64,000 nt of DNA from VAZQ01 sp035263865 (GCA_035263865.1 DATFQX010000094.1:26929-90928), one strand, 5' to 3'. Shown: positions 1 to 9,437, counted from the stretch's first letter. The notes: a model not told the origin generated them from the sequence alone. A program made the numbers and translations.

Positions 1-1
1 C

Positions 2-1057
2 GAGAGCAAGGCCCCTGGTCCCAAGCACAATATCGAGGCGATGCGGGAGGCTTATTACGAGCGCATCGCCAAGCACGACATGACGCCGCTTTGGAAGGTC
101 ATGAAAAACGTCGTCACCAAGGAGCCGGTGACGCGCTGCCGGCCGGTGATCTGGCACTACGGCGACATCAAGCGGCTGGTCATGGAATCGGGCCCGTTGA
201 TCACCGCCGAGGAGGCGGAGCGGCGCGTGCTGATCTTGGAGAACCCGGGCATGCGCGGGGAATCCAAGGCCACTAACACGCTGTTCGCTGGCGTGCAGAT
301 GATCTTGCCCGGCGAGGTCGCTCCCGCCCACCGGCACGTGTCCTCCGCGATCCGTTTCGTGCTCGACGGCGAAGGCGCCTATACCGCGGTCGAGGGTGAG
401 AAAGCCTTCATGTCGCCCGGCGATTTCGTCATCACCGCAAACTGGGCGCCACACGACCACGGCAATACCTCCGACAAGCCCATGCTTTGGCTCGACGTGC
501 TCGATTTTCCGCAGGTGAATTTCTTCGAGACCTCGTTTGCCGATCAGTTTGCCACCGCGACCCAGGCCACCAAGCGGGCGGACGGGGACTCGCTCAGCTT
601 CTACGGCTCTGGGGTGCTGCCGGACGGCGCGCCGGCGGGGTTAAACCGCAGCCCGGTCATCAATTACACCTACGCGCGCACGCGTCCGATCATCGAGCGC
701 ATGCTCAAAGCCGGCGACATCGACAAGCGCCACGGTGCGCGCGTGCGCTATGCCAACCCAATCAACGGCGGCCCGGTGTTGCCGACCATGGGCGCCTACC
801 TTGCGCTGTTCCCCAAGGGCTTCAAGGGCGAGCCGTATCGCGCAACCGACGGAACGATCTTCGTCTGCGCCGAAGGGCAAGGCTCGACCACCGTCGACGG
901 CAAGGCGCTGGAATGGGGACCAAACGACGTGTTCGTGGTGCCGCCGTGGAAGCATTATTCGCACCGGGCGAGCAAGGAATCCGTGCTGTTCTCAATCTCT
1001 GACCGACCGGCGCAGGAAGTGCTTGGAATCTGGCGCGAGGATACCGCCGTACATTAG
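2..1057 (+). CDS. gentisate 1,2-dioxygenase-like cupin dioxygenase (5' end outside window)
   Basis: The protein resembles the gentisate/salicylate 1,2-dioxygenase family, Fe(II) bicupin ring-cleavage enzymes of about 340-370 residues. From the first internal ATG (41) it has 338 residues. The N-terminal cupin shows the metal-binding pattern PAHRH, then a Gly-rich strand and HDHGN. The C-terminal half holds a second, degenerate cupin (VPPWKHYSHRA). The reading frame stays open upstream of 41 to the window edge, so the true start may lie outside. Known family chemistry is opening of gentisate to maleylpyruvate; exact substrate (gentisate, salicylate, 1-hydroxy-2-naphthoate) cannot be read from sequence. 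Downstream transporter and maleylacetate reductase support an aromatic-acid role by inference. Confidence 0.85.
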   Translation, partial: ESKAPGPKHNIEAMREAYYERIAKHDMTPLWKVMKNVVTKEPVTRCRPVIWHYGDIKRLVMESGPLITAEEAERRVLILENPGMRGESKATNTLFAGVQMILPGEVAPAHRHVSSAIRFVLDGEGAYTAVEGEKAFMSPGDFVITANWAPHDHGNTSDKPMLWLDVLDFPQVNFFETSFADQFATATQATKRADGDSLSFYGSGVLPDGAPAGLNRSPVINYTYARTRPIIERMLKAGDIDKRHGARVRYANPINGGPVLPTMGAYLALFPKGFKGEPYRATDGTIFVCAEGQGSTTVDGKALEWGPNDVFVVPPWKHYSHRASKESVLFSISDRPAQEVLGIWREDTAVH

Positions 1058-1197
1058 GCGGCATCCCGCGCCGTTGTGTTTAACGGTCTCAACCGTTCGC
1101 CTCTCATGCCCTGTCTTGTGAGCAGGCTCGTGCCGAGCGTCGCGACCGTTTTGCCACGCCGTCTTCTCCTCCGGTTCAGCGCGGCGGGAAGCGAGAT

Positions 1198-1770
1198 ATG
1201 ACATTCAAGCTTACACGACGCGCTACGCTGATTGGTCTCTCCGTCTGTGCTGCGTTACCGGCGCATGCGCAGACGCTCCCCCAAGACAAGGCGGGGCCAG
1301 ACGTCACCGAGGCGGTGTCGCTCGAGCAGAGGGCCATCTTTGATGTCGCACCAATCACCGGGACCTTGAAGGAAACGGTCCAGAAAGGGCAGCAACTGGT
1401 CTGGGTCGGAAAGGGGTCGAACGATCGTCGATTTCAAATCACGCATGTTTCGGTCGCGTTCCTGCGCAATGAGGGCGGCGGCGACGTGAAGATGACGTTT
1501 GCGGGCGAGGTGTCATCGCTCGGCTATCGGCCGGTCGACGACGCAAAATTGAACGTCATCGTTCGCACCAAGAGCGGTGCGTCGATTCACGCTTGGAATT
1601 TTGGCATTTCCGTCAGATGCGCCGACAGCGGCCGGGCGCTCGCTCCGCTTACTCACGAGGTGCCGAGCGACATCGCCAACAACCTCTTCACAAGCGTCGG
1701 CAGCGTCGAAATCGCGGACTACAGGGAGCCAAATCAGCCTCGAACAATGGTGCGGCGCTGTCCCTCTTAG
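1198..1770 (+). CDS. secreted protein of unknown function
   Basis: A 190-residue protein that I do not recognise. Residues 1-24 form a signal peptide with a twin-arginine-like start (TRRATLIG), a hydrophobic core and an ALPAHA-Q cleavage site, so it is probably periplasmic. The mature part is polar, with beta-rich stretches and two cysteines near the C-terminal end (VRCADSG and RRCPS) that could pair. The ATG has a GGGAAGCGAG ribosome-binding stretch just upstream. It follows the dioxygenase on the same strand after 140 bases and converges with the next gene, so it may be expressed alone. Confidence 0.65.
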   Translation: MTFKLTRRATLIGLSVCAALPAHAQTLPQDKAGPDVTEAVSLEQRAIFDVAPITGTLKETVQKGQQLVWVGKGSNDRRFQITHVSVAFLRNEGGGDVKMTFAGEVSSLGYRPVDDAKLNVIVRTKSGASIHAWNFGISVRCADSGRALAPLTHEVPSDIANNLFTSVGSVEIADYREPNQPRTMVRRCPS

Positions 1771-1834
1771 ATTTGCGTACCACCCTCGGGGTGTTCCGAG
1801 GCGATCATCGGCTTTGACCGCAGCGTCCCGCGGG

Positions 1835-2347
1835 CTACTTGCCGTCGTTCCAGATGTCGGCCGCGAGCTTCCAGTCGCTTCCGATCTTCTCCCACACGAC
1901 GAGATATTTGCCGGTGACTTCCTGCGGCCGCGGACCCTTGGTCTTAAGGCTGAAAGTCCCGATCTCACGCGCCGCGGAGACGCCCAGTGGCTTGACGTCG
2001 AGGGTCGTGAGTTTCGGATCGCTCACTTGCTCGCCCATCCTCTTCCACATTGCCTCGATCGCGGCTCTGCCCTTCACCATGGCGGAACCCGGTAGGAAGG
2101 CGGTCGCGTCCTCGGTATAGAGCGACGCGACGCCGGCGAAGTCACCCTTATTGAAGAAATCTATCCATTTCGCGTTCACTGCCTCAATCTCGGCCTTCTG
2201 CGCGAACGCTGGCGCGATCAGCGCAGCCATGACGGCGATCACTGGTGCAATTCTGCGCGTGATTGATGCTCCCGATTTGACCTGACTATTTGCCCTTTCA
2301 GACTTTTCGCGCATTCGTGCCGCGGTAGCACGCCTACTTAGGGACAT
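1835..2347 (-). CDS. SnoaL/NTF2-like (DUF4440-type) secreted protein
   Basis: The C-terminal 120 residues look like the SnoaL/DUF4440 cone fold: an AEIEAVNAKWIDFFNKGD helix, ASLYTEDATAFLPG, then beta strands ending KLAADIWN. Members are small enzymes or binding proteins of varied function, so no reaction is assigned. Upstream of this is a hydrophobic signal peptide (RRIAPVIAVMAALIAPAFAQ), which places the protein in the periplasm. The first ATG gives an unusually long tail of about 28 residues before the signal; an internal ATG at 2314 or another start is possible. It lies 94 bases downstream of the TRAP permease on the same strand and may be co-transcribed with it. Confidence 0.75.
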   Translation of the reverse strand: MSLSRRATAARMREKSERANSQVKSGASITRRIAPVIAVMAALIAPAFAQKAEIEAVNAKWIDFFNKGDFAGVASLYTEDATAFLPGSAMVKGRAAIEAMWKRMGEQVSDPKLTTLDVKPLGVSAAREIGTFSLKTKGPRPQEVTGKYLVVWEKIGSDWKLAADIWNDGK

Positions 2348-2441
2348 TATCGATTACAACCAGAGATTCGAAAAAAACGAGCTTTAGCTCGCCGCCAAAA
2401 CCTCGGCTATCCTTGCACCAGCGACAGAACGCCGCCGCTCT

Positions 2442-4598
2442 CTAGGATGCGACTTTTGATTTGACGGCGGCGCTGCCACGGCGCAGATGCTCGACCACGA
2501 GCAGAACGATCCCGGCTGCGATCCCGGCGAGATTGACGTAGTAGCCGCCTGCAAACGATTCTGGCGGCAGCACGATCGGCAGCGAGACCACTCCGTATAG
2601 CAAACGCGCCGGTATGGTCAGCCGCGTCAATCCGAAACCGACGATTGCCGCCGTGCCCATGAATAATCCGAACAGGATGCGGCAGAAGTTCCACGCAATG
2701 AGGTAGCTCGGACCGTCCATGAGCAGGCTCGGCGTGAGCACGAACAGGAACGGCAGGATGAACGTGCTCCAGCCCACGAGGCAGGCGATCCAGCCGGTGG
2801 TCCAGCCATCGGTGCGCGCGATATTGGCGGCGGCATAGGCCGCGAACGCGACTGGCGGCGTGATCATCGACAACATGCCGTTGTACATGACGAACATGTG
2901 CGCAGCCATTGGTGTGACGCCGAGTTTCACCAGCGCCGGTGCCAACAGCGTGGCGGTGAGGATATAGACGCTCACGGTCGGCAGACCGATTCCCAGCACG
3001 AAGGCGAGCACGGCGATCAGCAACAGAAGCAGAAAGACGTTCTCACCTGACAGCGCGAGCAGCTGCATCGTCATGCTGAACGCGAGGCCGGAGATCGCCA
3101 GGATGCCTACCATGACGCCCGCGGCGGCGCCGATCAGCAGGATGTCGAGCGAGATGCGTCCAGTTTCGACGATCGCTTTGCCGAGACCGAGCAGCGTCGG
3201 GCGCTTGCCGCGGTAGCCGAAGATCAGAGTGAGCACCATCAGAATGGCGGTCGAGACGATGGCCGCCTTCTCTGGAGTCAGCAGCAAGACTTCGGGGTAG
3301 ATCAGCGCGAGCACCAGGAAGATGATCGGCACCAGGAAATGCCAGCCCGATTTCACCACCTCGCCGAGCGTCGGAGCATTCGGGTCCTGGACGGAGCCGA
3401 TCCGGTGCTTGGCGGCCTCCAGATCGACGTGAATGAACAGGCACGCGTAGTAGAGAATCGCCGGTATTGCGGCGGCGACGCAGACCGCGCCGTAGGAGAC
3501 CTGCAGGAACTCCGCCATGATGAAGGCCGCGGCGCCCATCACCGGCGGCATGAGCTGGCCGCCAGTCGATCCGACCGACTCGATCGCCGCCGCGCGATAG
3601 CGGCTGAAGCCCGATCTGATCATGGTCGGAATGGTCACGATGCCGACGGCGAGCACGTTCGATACCGCGCTGCCCGAAATCATGCCGAACAAGGCGGACC
3701 CCACCACCGCGATCTTCGCGGAGCCGCCGCGGAAGCGGCCCATGGCGGCCATCGACACGTCGGCGAAGAAATCGGCGCCGCCGGTGCGGGCGAGCACTTG
3801 GCCGAGGATGGTGAACGGGATCACCACGAGAACGGCAACCTGCAGGATCGCGCCGATCATGCTGTTGACGTCGAGGCCGAGATAGGCGACGAGCCGCTCG
3901 GGCGAGACCCACCGCGTCTGAAAGTCTCCCGGCAGACTCGGGCTGATGTAGATGTAGACTGCCATCGCCAGGATAATGGCGACGAAACCCATGCCCGAAG
4001 TGCGGCGGCTTGCTTCCAGCACGAGGAACAAGAGGACCGCGCTGCCGACGATGCCTTCAACCGGCAGCATCGCCAGCTCATAGGTCAGCGGCTCGTAACG
4101 CACGAAGATATAGCCGCACAGCAAGAGCGACACGATGGCGCTCGCAAAATCGAATGAGCGTGCGAATGCGCGCCGGCTTGCCAGCAATGTCCAGAGCAAT
4201 GCCAGTGCCAAGCCGGCCCATAAGAGCCATGGGATGTCGAACGGATTGGGAAAGCGATAGAGGATGTAGGCTAGGATGGTGACGACGGCGATCGCGCCGG
4301 CGGGATCGATCGCGCGGTATTCGCGCTGCGTTTCCACGACGAAGGCGAGCGCAAGCGTCAGACCAAGACAAACGGTCAGCAGCTGCTCGGTATAGAACGA
4401 AACATTGAAAACTTGTCTGGGTACGTCCAGCACCCAGAGCACGACGCAAGCGACGAGCAGACCCTGCAGCAGATTGGTGAAGAAGACGGTTGCTTTCGAT
4501 GCGGAGGCGGCGAACTCCTCCGCGCTCGAGAGCAACCGTTCTTCAGATGCGGCCGCTGCAGGCTTGACCGCATCCGCAGCCTCTCGCCTTTCGTTCAC
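2442..4598 (-). CDS. TRAP transporter fused permease subunit (4TM/12TM)
   Basis: A 718-residue multi-spanning protein of the TRAP fused-permease family, in which the small (DctQ-like) and large (DctM-like) membrane subunits form one chain. The N-terminal part has about four hydrophobic helices. The remainder has the DctM-type repeats, including GGSAKIAVVGSALFG, SVGSTGGQLMPPVMGAAAF and GIGLPTVSVYILTATL. These transporters import organic acids using the sodium or proton gradient, with a TAXI binding protein. The GTG start overlaps the stop of the upstream binding-protein gene by four bases (GTGA), indicating translational coupling. Substrate unknown; the neighbouring ring-cleavage enzyme suggests an aromatic or dicarboxylic acid. 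Confidence 0.93.
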   Translation of the reverse strand: MNERREAADAVKPAAAASEERLLSSAEEFAASASKATVFFTNLLQGLLVACVVLWVLDVPRQVFNVSFYTEQLLTVCLGLTLALAFVVETQREYRAIDPAGAIAVVTILAYILYRFPNPFDIPWLLWAGLALALLWTLLASRRAFARSFDFASAIVSLLLCGYIFVRYEPLTYELAMLPVEGIVGSAVLLFLVLEASRRTSGMGFVAIILAMAVYIYISPSLPGDFQTRWVSPERLVAYLGLDVNSMIGAILQVAVLVVIPFTILGQVLARTGGADFFADVSMAAMGRFRGGSAKIAVVGSALFGMISGSAVSNVLAVGIVTIPTMIRSGFSRYRAAAIESVGSTGGQLMPPVMGAAAFIMAEFLQVSYGAVCVAAAIPAILYYACLFIHVDLEAAKHRIGSVQDPNAPTLGEVVKSGWHFLVPIIFLVLALIYPEVLLLTPEKAAIVSTAILMVLTLIFGYRGKRPTLLGLGKAIVETGRISLDILLIGAAAGVMVGILAISGLAFSMTMQLLALSGENVFLLLLLIAVLAFVLGIGLPTVSVYILTATLLAPALVKLGVTPMAAHMFVMYNGMLSMITPPVAFAAYAAANIARTDGWTTGWIACLVGWSTFILPFLFVLTPSLLMDGPSYLIAWNFCRILFGLFMGTAAIVGFGLTRLTIPARLLYGVVSLPIVLPPESFAGGYYVNLAGIAAGIVLLVVEHLRRGSAAVKSKVAS

Positions 4599-5551
4599 GG
4601 GAACGCCTTGGCTTCGACGTTCTTGTCCTTGAAGTATTTCAAGGCGCCGGGGTGGAATGGAAAATCGTATCGCCGGTTGAGCCCGGCTGCCGAGAACTCG
4701 CGCAGGTTCGGAGCGACGGCGATCATCTCGGCCTTGTTGGCCTCCATCGTCTCGATCACCTTGTACACCACGTCGTCGGGCACCTTGGCGTGGGTGAACA
4801 GGATGTTGTCGATGGTGTAGACCTGCATCGGTTTTTCGACGCCGACGAAGATCGGTCCCGGTTCGACGTTGGTTAGATAGCCGTACGGCGAAATTTTGCG
4901 CGCCGCGGCTATTCCCGGGGATTCGGGGACTTCCAAGAAGCGGGTGCCGCCGACCGTGACGTCGACCTCGCGGACCTTCGGCGCGCCGAAGGCAAACATG
5001 AACATGTCGGCCGCCCCGCCGACGAAGTCATCCGCCGAGCGCACGACGTTGGGAACCAGCACCGGCTTGATATCGCTCTCGGTGAGTCCGCCGGTTGCGA
5101 GAATCGCCCGCGACATCGGTTCGAGCGCGCGCATGGCGGAGTAGCCCATGGTCACGCGTTTGCCGCGCAGATCGGCGACAGTGCGCATGTTGCTGTCCTT
5201 GCGAACCCAGAAACCGGTCTTGAGCGTATAGATCGGACCGATGATGCGAATGTCCGGCTGGCCGTTATTGGCGAGCGCGATGCCGAGTTCCGGAGCGTTC
5301 GCCATGGCGAAATCCGCCTCGCCGCGCCCGACGATCGCGATCATGACGGATTCGCCCGCCGTGGCCTGTACCAGTGCATTGATGCCGCCCTTTTCCTTTA
5401 GCACCTTCGAGATCGCCGAACTGGTCGTGTGATTGATGGTACCGGGCTGCATCGCCGCGAAACCGAACGTTTGCGCGTTGGCGGCGGCGCTTGCACAAAC
5501 CAGCGCGGTCGCACCAACGCAGGCCGCGATCAGGTAGCGTGGTATGGCCAT
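4595..5551 (-). CDS. TAXI-family TRAP transporter solute-binding protein
   Basis: A 318-residue periplasmic binding protein of the TAXI type. An N-terminal signal peptide (residues 1-26, ending ANAQTFGF) is followed by the family pattern FAAMQPGTINHTTSSAI, RVTMGYSAMRALEP and a C-terminal FHPGALKYFKDKNV. It should capture the ligand and deliver it to the fused permease, whose gene it overlaps by four bases. It is clearly paralogous to the next gene upstream: both share QPGT-NHTT, PVLVPNV-RSADDF, FAFGAPKVREVDVTVGG and EKPMQVY/EKPMKVY blocks. Ligand is not predictable from sequence. Confidence 0.92.
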   Translation of the reverse strand: MAIPRYLIAACVGATALVCASAAANAQTFGFAAMQPGTINHTTSSAISKVLKEKGGINALVQATAGESVMIAIVGRGEADFAMANAPELGIALANNGQPDIRIIGPIYTLKTGFWVRKDSNMRTVADLRGKRVTMGYSAMRALEPMSRAILATGGLTESDIKPVLVPNVVRSADDFVGGAADMFMFAFGAPKVREVDVTVGGTRFLEVPESPGIAAARKISPYGYLTNVEPGPIFVGVEKPMQVYTIDNILFTHAKVPDDVVYKVIETMEANKAEMIAVAPNLREFSAAGLNRRYDFPFHPGALKYFKDKNVEAKAFP

Positions 5552-5617
5552 GGTCGTTCCCTCCCGGACGTAATTTTGTACGGCGTTCGCTTGCGTCCCG
5601 TCTTCGCGGGAGCTTGA

Positions 5618-6586
5618 TCAGTCGATCGCCTTGGGCCCGACATTGTGCTCCTTGAAATACCTCACGGCACCTGGATGGTACGTGACCTCGTACTGCTTGT
5701 AGGCGAAGGGCGCGGAGAACTCGCGTAGCACAGGCTGGACCGCGATAAGCTCGTCCTTGTTGTTAAATAGCGTGTCGAGCATCTTGAAGACGAAATCGTC
5801 ACTCGTCTTGGCGCTGGTGAAGAGCAGGTTGTCGAAGCTGTAGACTTTCATCGGCTTTTCAACTCCGATGAAGGCGGGCCCCGGGCTGATGTCGGTCAAG
5901 TAGCCCCAGCGCTCGATCTTGCGCGCGGCGGGCATGCCCTGCTCGTCGATCTCGGCCATGCGTATGCCCCCCACCGTGACGTCGACCTCCCGCACCTTAG
6001 GCGCACCGAATGCGAAGTAGAATGCATCGGCGGCGCCGGAAGCAAAGTCATCGGCGCTACGGATCACGTTGGGCACAAGGACGGGCTTGATGTCCTTCTC
6101 GCTGAGATTGGCCGTCGCCAACATGGCGCGCACGGTGGGCTCGAGGGCGCGCATCGCTGAAAATCCATACGGCACGCGCTTGCCTTTGAGGTCTGCGAGG
6201 GTCCGGATGTCGCTATCCTTGCGTACAAAGAATCCGACGCGCAACGCGTGCGCCGCGGCGATGATGCGCAACTCCTTGAACCCTTTGGCCAGTCCATCGT
6301 GCACCTCCATCGCGTTCGAAATGCCGATCTCGGCCTCGCCGCGCGCGACCATGGGGACGATCACTTGGTCTCCGGCGGTCGGCTGCACGAGGACGTTGAG
6401 CCCGGCTTTCTCTTTGAGCACCTTGGCGATCGCCGACGCGGTGGTGTGATTAAGCGTGCCGGGTTGCAGCGTAGCGAAGCCGTAGGTCTGCGCACTCGCC
6501 GATGTGGCGTTCGCCGCCACGGCCAGCATCAGTGCTGCGACCAGGCGCCCCGCGCTTGCAAGCGCACGGCGTGTGATGGACTGCAT
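5618..6586 (-). CDS. TAXI-family TRAP transporter solute-binding protein (second copy)
   Basis: A 322-residue TAXI binding protein and tandem paralogue of the downstream one. The ATG at 6586 is preferred because a GGAGGGA ribosome-binding site sits just before it and the protein then begins with a signal peptide (MQSITRRALASAGRL ... SASAQTYGF); a longer in-frame version to 6682 lacks these signs. Core blocks match its neighbour (LQPGTLNHTTASAIAK, SAMRALEPTVRAML, YHPGAVRYFKEHNV). It is the first gene of the SBP-SBP-permease operon, 66 bases ahead of the second copy. Two binding proteins for one permease suggests two ligands or recent duplication. Confidence 0.9.
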   Translation of the reverse strand: MQSITRRALASAGRLVAALMLAVAANATSASAQTYGFATLQPGTLNHTTASAIAKVLKEKAGLNVLVQPTAGDQVIVPMVARGEAEIGISNAMEVHDGLAKGFKELRIIAAAHALRVGFFVRKDSDIRTLADLKGKRVPYGFSAMRALEPTVRAMLATANLSEKDIKPVLVPNVIRSADDFASGAADAFYFAFGAPKVREVDVTVGGIRMAEIDEQGMPAARKIERWGYLTDISPGPAFIGVEKPMKVYSFDNLLFTSAKTSDDFVFKMLDTLFNNKDELIAVQPVLREFSAPFAYKQYEVTYHPGAVRYFKEHNVGPKAID

Positions 6587-6732
6587 GGGCTCCCTCCGGT
6601 GAGTGTCTATTGTTCCCTTGGGAGCAACCCAAGCGCGGGCTCCCTTGCAAGTGCGATTATATTTGCACGACGCGCCGGGCAAGGCGAGTTACAATGATTG
6701 CTGCAGGTCAATCGGTGTAGGCCGCGCGTCGG

Positions 6733-7764
6733 ATGGTCGCATCTTTCGTTCACGACATCCAAGGTCAGCGCGTTGTATTCGCGCTGGGTGGGGTCGCACG
6801 AGTCGCCGACGAAGCGGCGCGCCTGGACTTGAATCGCGCGCTGGTGATCGCAACCCGTGGCAGCGGCGCGCGGCTCGGCGGCCGGATCGTCAACATTTTG
6901 GGGGGCCGTGCGGCGGGGCTACATGCGCAGGCGGCGCTGCACGTCCCGAAGGCGGTGGCGGAGGCGGGCGTCGCGTCCGCGCGCGGTGCCGATGGCCTTA
7001 TCGCCGCCGGCGGCGGCGCCGCGATCGGACTCGCAAAAATAATCGCGCGGGATCTCGGCCTGCCAATCATCGCGGTGCCGACCACCTATTCCGGTTCGGA
7101 AGCAACCGCGATCTGGGGGCTCAGCGACGGCGAGCAGAAATTCACCGGCAAGGATGCCCGCGTGTTGCCGCGCACGATCATCTATGACCCGGAGCTCACG
7201 CTGGCGCTGCCGGCGGCGATAAGCGCGGCGAGCGGCATGAATGCCATAGCCCATTGCGTCGAGGGGTTTTGGGTCGCGAACCGCACTCCGTTCCTGATGG
7301 CACTGGCGAGCGACGCGCTGCTCCGCTTTGCCACGTACTTGCCGCGCGTGGTTGCCGACGGCAGCGACCGCGCGCCACGCGCAGAATGTCTCGTCGCCGC
7401 GTGGCTTGCCGGCGTCGTGCTCGCCTCGGGCACCGCGCTCCAGCATAAGCTCGCCCATGTCCTCGGCGGCCTTGGACTGCCGCACGCCGAGACCCACGCG
7501 ATCATTCTGCCGCATGTCACGCGGTTCAATCTTGAAGCCGCCACGGACGCGCGCACGCGGCTCGTAGCCGCGCTCGGCGGCGAAGGCGCGGATCGTCTGG
7601 CCCAGATGCTGGCCGGCTTTCCCATCCCGCAGCGGCTCAGCGAGGTGGGCTTTGATCGCGCCAAGACCGATTTCGTCGCACAGCAGATCGCGGCGATGAA
7701 AATCCTCGCGCCGCGCGAAGTGTCGGCGGAAGACGTGCGTACGCTGCTCGCCGCGGCGTATTGA
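6733..7764 (+). CDS. maleylacetate reductase (iron-containing alcohol dehydrogenase family)
   Basis: A 343-residue group III iron-type dehydrogenase, closest by eye to maleylacetate reductases, which reduce maleylacetate to 3-oxoadipate with NAD(P)H at the end of hydroxyquinol and chloroaromatic pathways. Visible marks: a GGGAAIGLAKIIA nucleotide-binding turn, VPTTYSGSEAT, MNAIAHCVEGFW, and the C-terminal HKLAHVLGGLGLPHAETHA block with the histidines of the metal site region. It is transcribed divergently from the TRAP operon across about 145 bases. Maleylacetate and gentisate pathways differ, so either this cluster serves two branches or one of the two substrate assignments is imprecise. Confidence 0.85.
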   Translation: MVASFVHDIQGQRVVFALGGVARVADEAARLDLNRALVIATRGSGARLGGRIVNILGGRAAGLHAQAALHVPKAVAEAGVASARGADGLIAAGGGAAIGLAKIIARDLGLPIIAVPTTYSGSEATAIWGLSDGEQKFTGKDARVLPRTIIYDPELTLALPAAISAASGMNAIAHCVEGFWVANRTPFLMALASDALLRFATYLPRVVADGSDRAPRAECLVAAWLAGVVLASGTALQHKLAHVLGGLGLPHAETHAIILPHVTRFNLEAATDARTRLVAALGGEGADRLAQMLAGFPIPQRLSEVGFDRAKTDFVAQQIAAMKILAPREVSAEDVRTLLAAAY

Positions 7765-7859
7765 GGCGACCTATCGCCGCGCCTTGTCCCCGGCGCTGGC
7801 TCGATACGGAATCCATCGCCCGTCGACGGTGATCACGGCGGAAAACTGCGGCTATACCC

Positions 7860-9248
7860 TCACTCGCGCCGGCGCGAGATCACGTAGGACTCATCGTAGA
7901 ACCAGAGTCCCCCGCGCTCGCGCAGAACCTCGCGCGTGGACTCGAGATAGCGCCCATCGGCGACGACCTCAGCGAGGCGGTCGTCCTCGATCTGCGCCAC
8001 GTAGATTGCCGCATTCCACGCGGCAAAAAGGGTCGAGGTGCCGATCGACTGATCCGAAATCTCGCTCGGCAAGGTGTGCATTTCGTAGCGGAAAAGCGAG
8101 CGGTTGTCGGCATAGGCGTTAAAGTTGAGTTCGCGCCCGGCCGGGCCGAGTTCGTGCTTCGCCGCCTTCATGATCTGATGGCGGTCGTGGATGAACGGAT
8201 CGTCGCCTGGCCACACGCGCTGGATAATCTCCATGCCCGGATCGTTGCCGTGGGAATGGATGGCGATCAGCCTGCCGCCTGGTCCCAGTGCCTTGGCCAG
8301 CGGTGCGATCACGCGCTTGGCTTTGAACTCGAGCGAAGCGCGCGCGCGATAGGGCTGCGATGCGATGACGAGGTCGTAATTGGCGATCGTGCCGCCGGGA
8401 CGCGGGATGATCGGGTCGAGTAGGAACTTGTGGTCGGCGCGATAGAGCACTAGCACCACCGGGCGCTCGTAGACCGGGTTGCCGGTCTTCGGGCTTACCC
8501 CTGCCTTCCAGTTCTGCGACAGGAATGGCACGAGATCAGTGATCTGCTGCTCGAAGCGATAGGCAGAATCGCCTGAGAGCGGCACCTCGTGCCACACCAT
8601 GCTCGAGGCCGCGGACAGCGACTTGACCGCCAGCCACGGCGCGTCGGCATAGGCAAGATTGGTCAGCACCAAAACGGTTGCCGGATGCTCGAAGAAACGG
8701 TCGGACATTTTCTGCAAGGCAAGCCGCACGTCCTCGAGGCTGATCTCCTTGCCCACCACGTAGAACGGCGTGGTTGGAAATCGGTCGTGCATCGCGCGCA
8801 TCACTCGCAGCAATACCGTGCCGTCGCCGACGCCAGCGTCGAACACGCGCAGCGCCGGCGGGCGCGGATGGACATTGGCGAGTTCGAGCGCAACCCGGCT
8901 GGCGATCACCCATTTTTCGCTGCAGGTGCTGACGAAGAGAAGGTATTTCTGCCGGTTGTCGAAGAAGCGGAAATTGCGCTGCGGATCGCGCTGGCCGGCG
9001 GGCGCCGGCGCTAAGGCCGGCCGCGGCTCGCGCGGACGCTCGATGACGGCGGCAGGCGCAGGCGCCGGCCGGTTATTCTCCATGAAGCCGCGGATGCGGT
9101 CGAACGTCTCGGTGGTGATGCGGCCGCCGTTACGCAGCCGCGCGGTGAGCTTGCCGTCGTTGACGGCGCGGCGGCCGAAGGTTGATTCCGCTAGTCCGGT
9201 GTGCCGGCAATATTCGGCGATCTGCTGCAGCAGTTCCTGGGCGTTCAT
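7860..9248 (-). CDS. HTH-like / SAM-dependent methyltransferase-like protein of unknown role
   Basis: A 462-residue two-part protein. Residues 1-55 resemble a small DNA-binding helical domain (LAESTFGRRAVNDGKLTARLRNGGRITTETFDRIRGFM). A Pro/Ala-rich linker of about 35 residues follows. The rest carries a class I methyltransferase motif I (LRVFDAGVGDGTVLLRVM) and a later Rossmann-like segment (ALGPGGRLIAIHSHGNDPG). I cannot name the substrate. The architecture looks like a family seen across alphaproteobacteria but I do not know a characterised member. It stands alone between unrelated genes on the minus strand. Confidence 0.7.
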   Translation of the reverse strand: MNAQELLQQIAEYCRHTGLAESTFGRRAVNDGKLTARLRNGGRITTETFDRIRGFMENNRPAPAPAAVIERPREPRPALAPAPAGQRDPQRNFRFFDNRQKYLLFVSTCSEKWVIASRVALELANVHPRPPALRVFDAGVGDGTVLLRVMRAMHDRFPTTPFYVVGKEISLEDVRLALQKMSDRFFEHPATVLVLTNLAYADAPWLAVKSLSAASSMVWHEVPLSGDSAYRFEQQITDLVPFLSQNWKAGVSPKTGNPVYERPVVLVLYRADHKFLLDPIIPRPGGTIANYDLVIASQPYRARASLEFKAKRVIAPLAKALGPGGRLIAIHSHGNDPGMEIIQRVWPGDDPFIHDRHQIMKAAKHELGPAGRELNFNAYADNRSLFRYEMHTLPSEISDQSIGTSTLFAAWNAAIYVAQIEDDRLAEVVADGRYLESTREVLRERGGLWFYDESYVISRRRE

Positions 9249-9437
9249 GGGGCCAACGCCTCGGGGTTTTGCTCCGAACCTGCGCGATGCCTCAGGAGAC
9301 GGCTGCGCGGGAAGGGGCCCATAGCGAACCAGGCACCGCAGTTTGCGTCAACCACAAAAGGTCCCACCGCGGAGGTGGGAGGAGTGGTGGGATAAATCCC
9401 AACCGCTAAAAGGGCGATGTTTCCAACGTAATATAGT

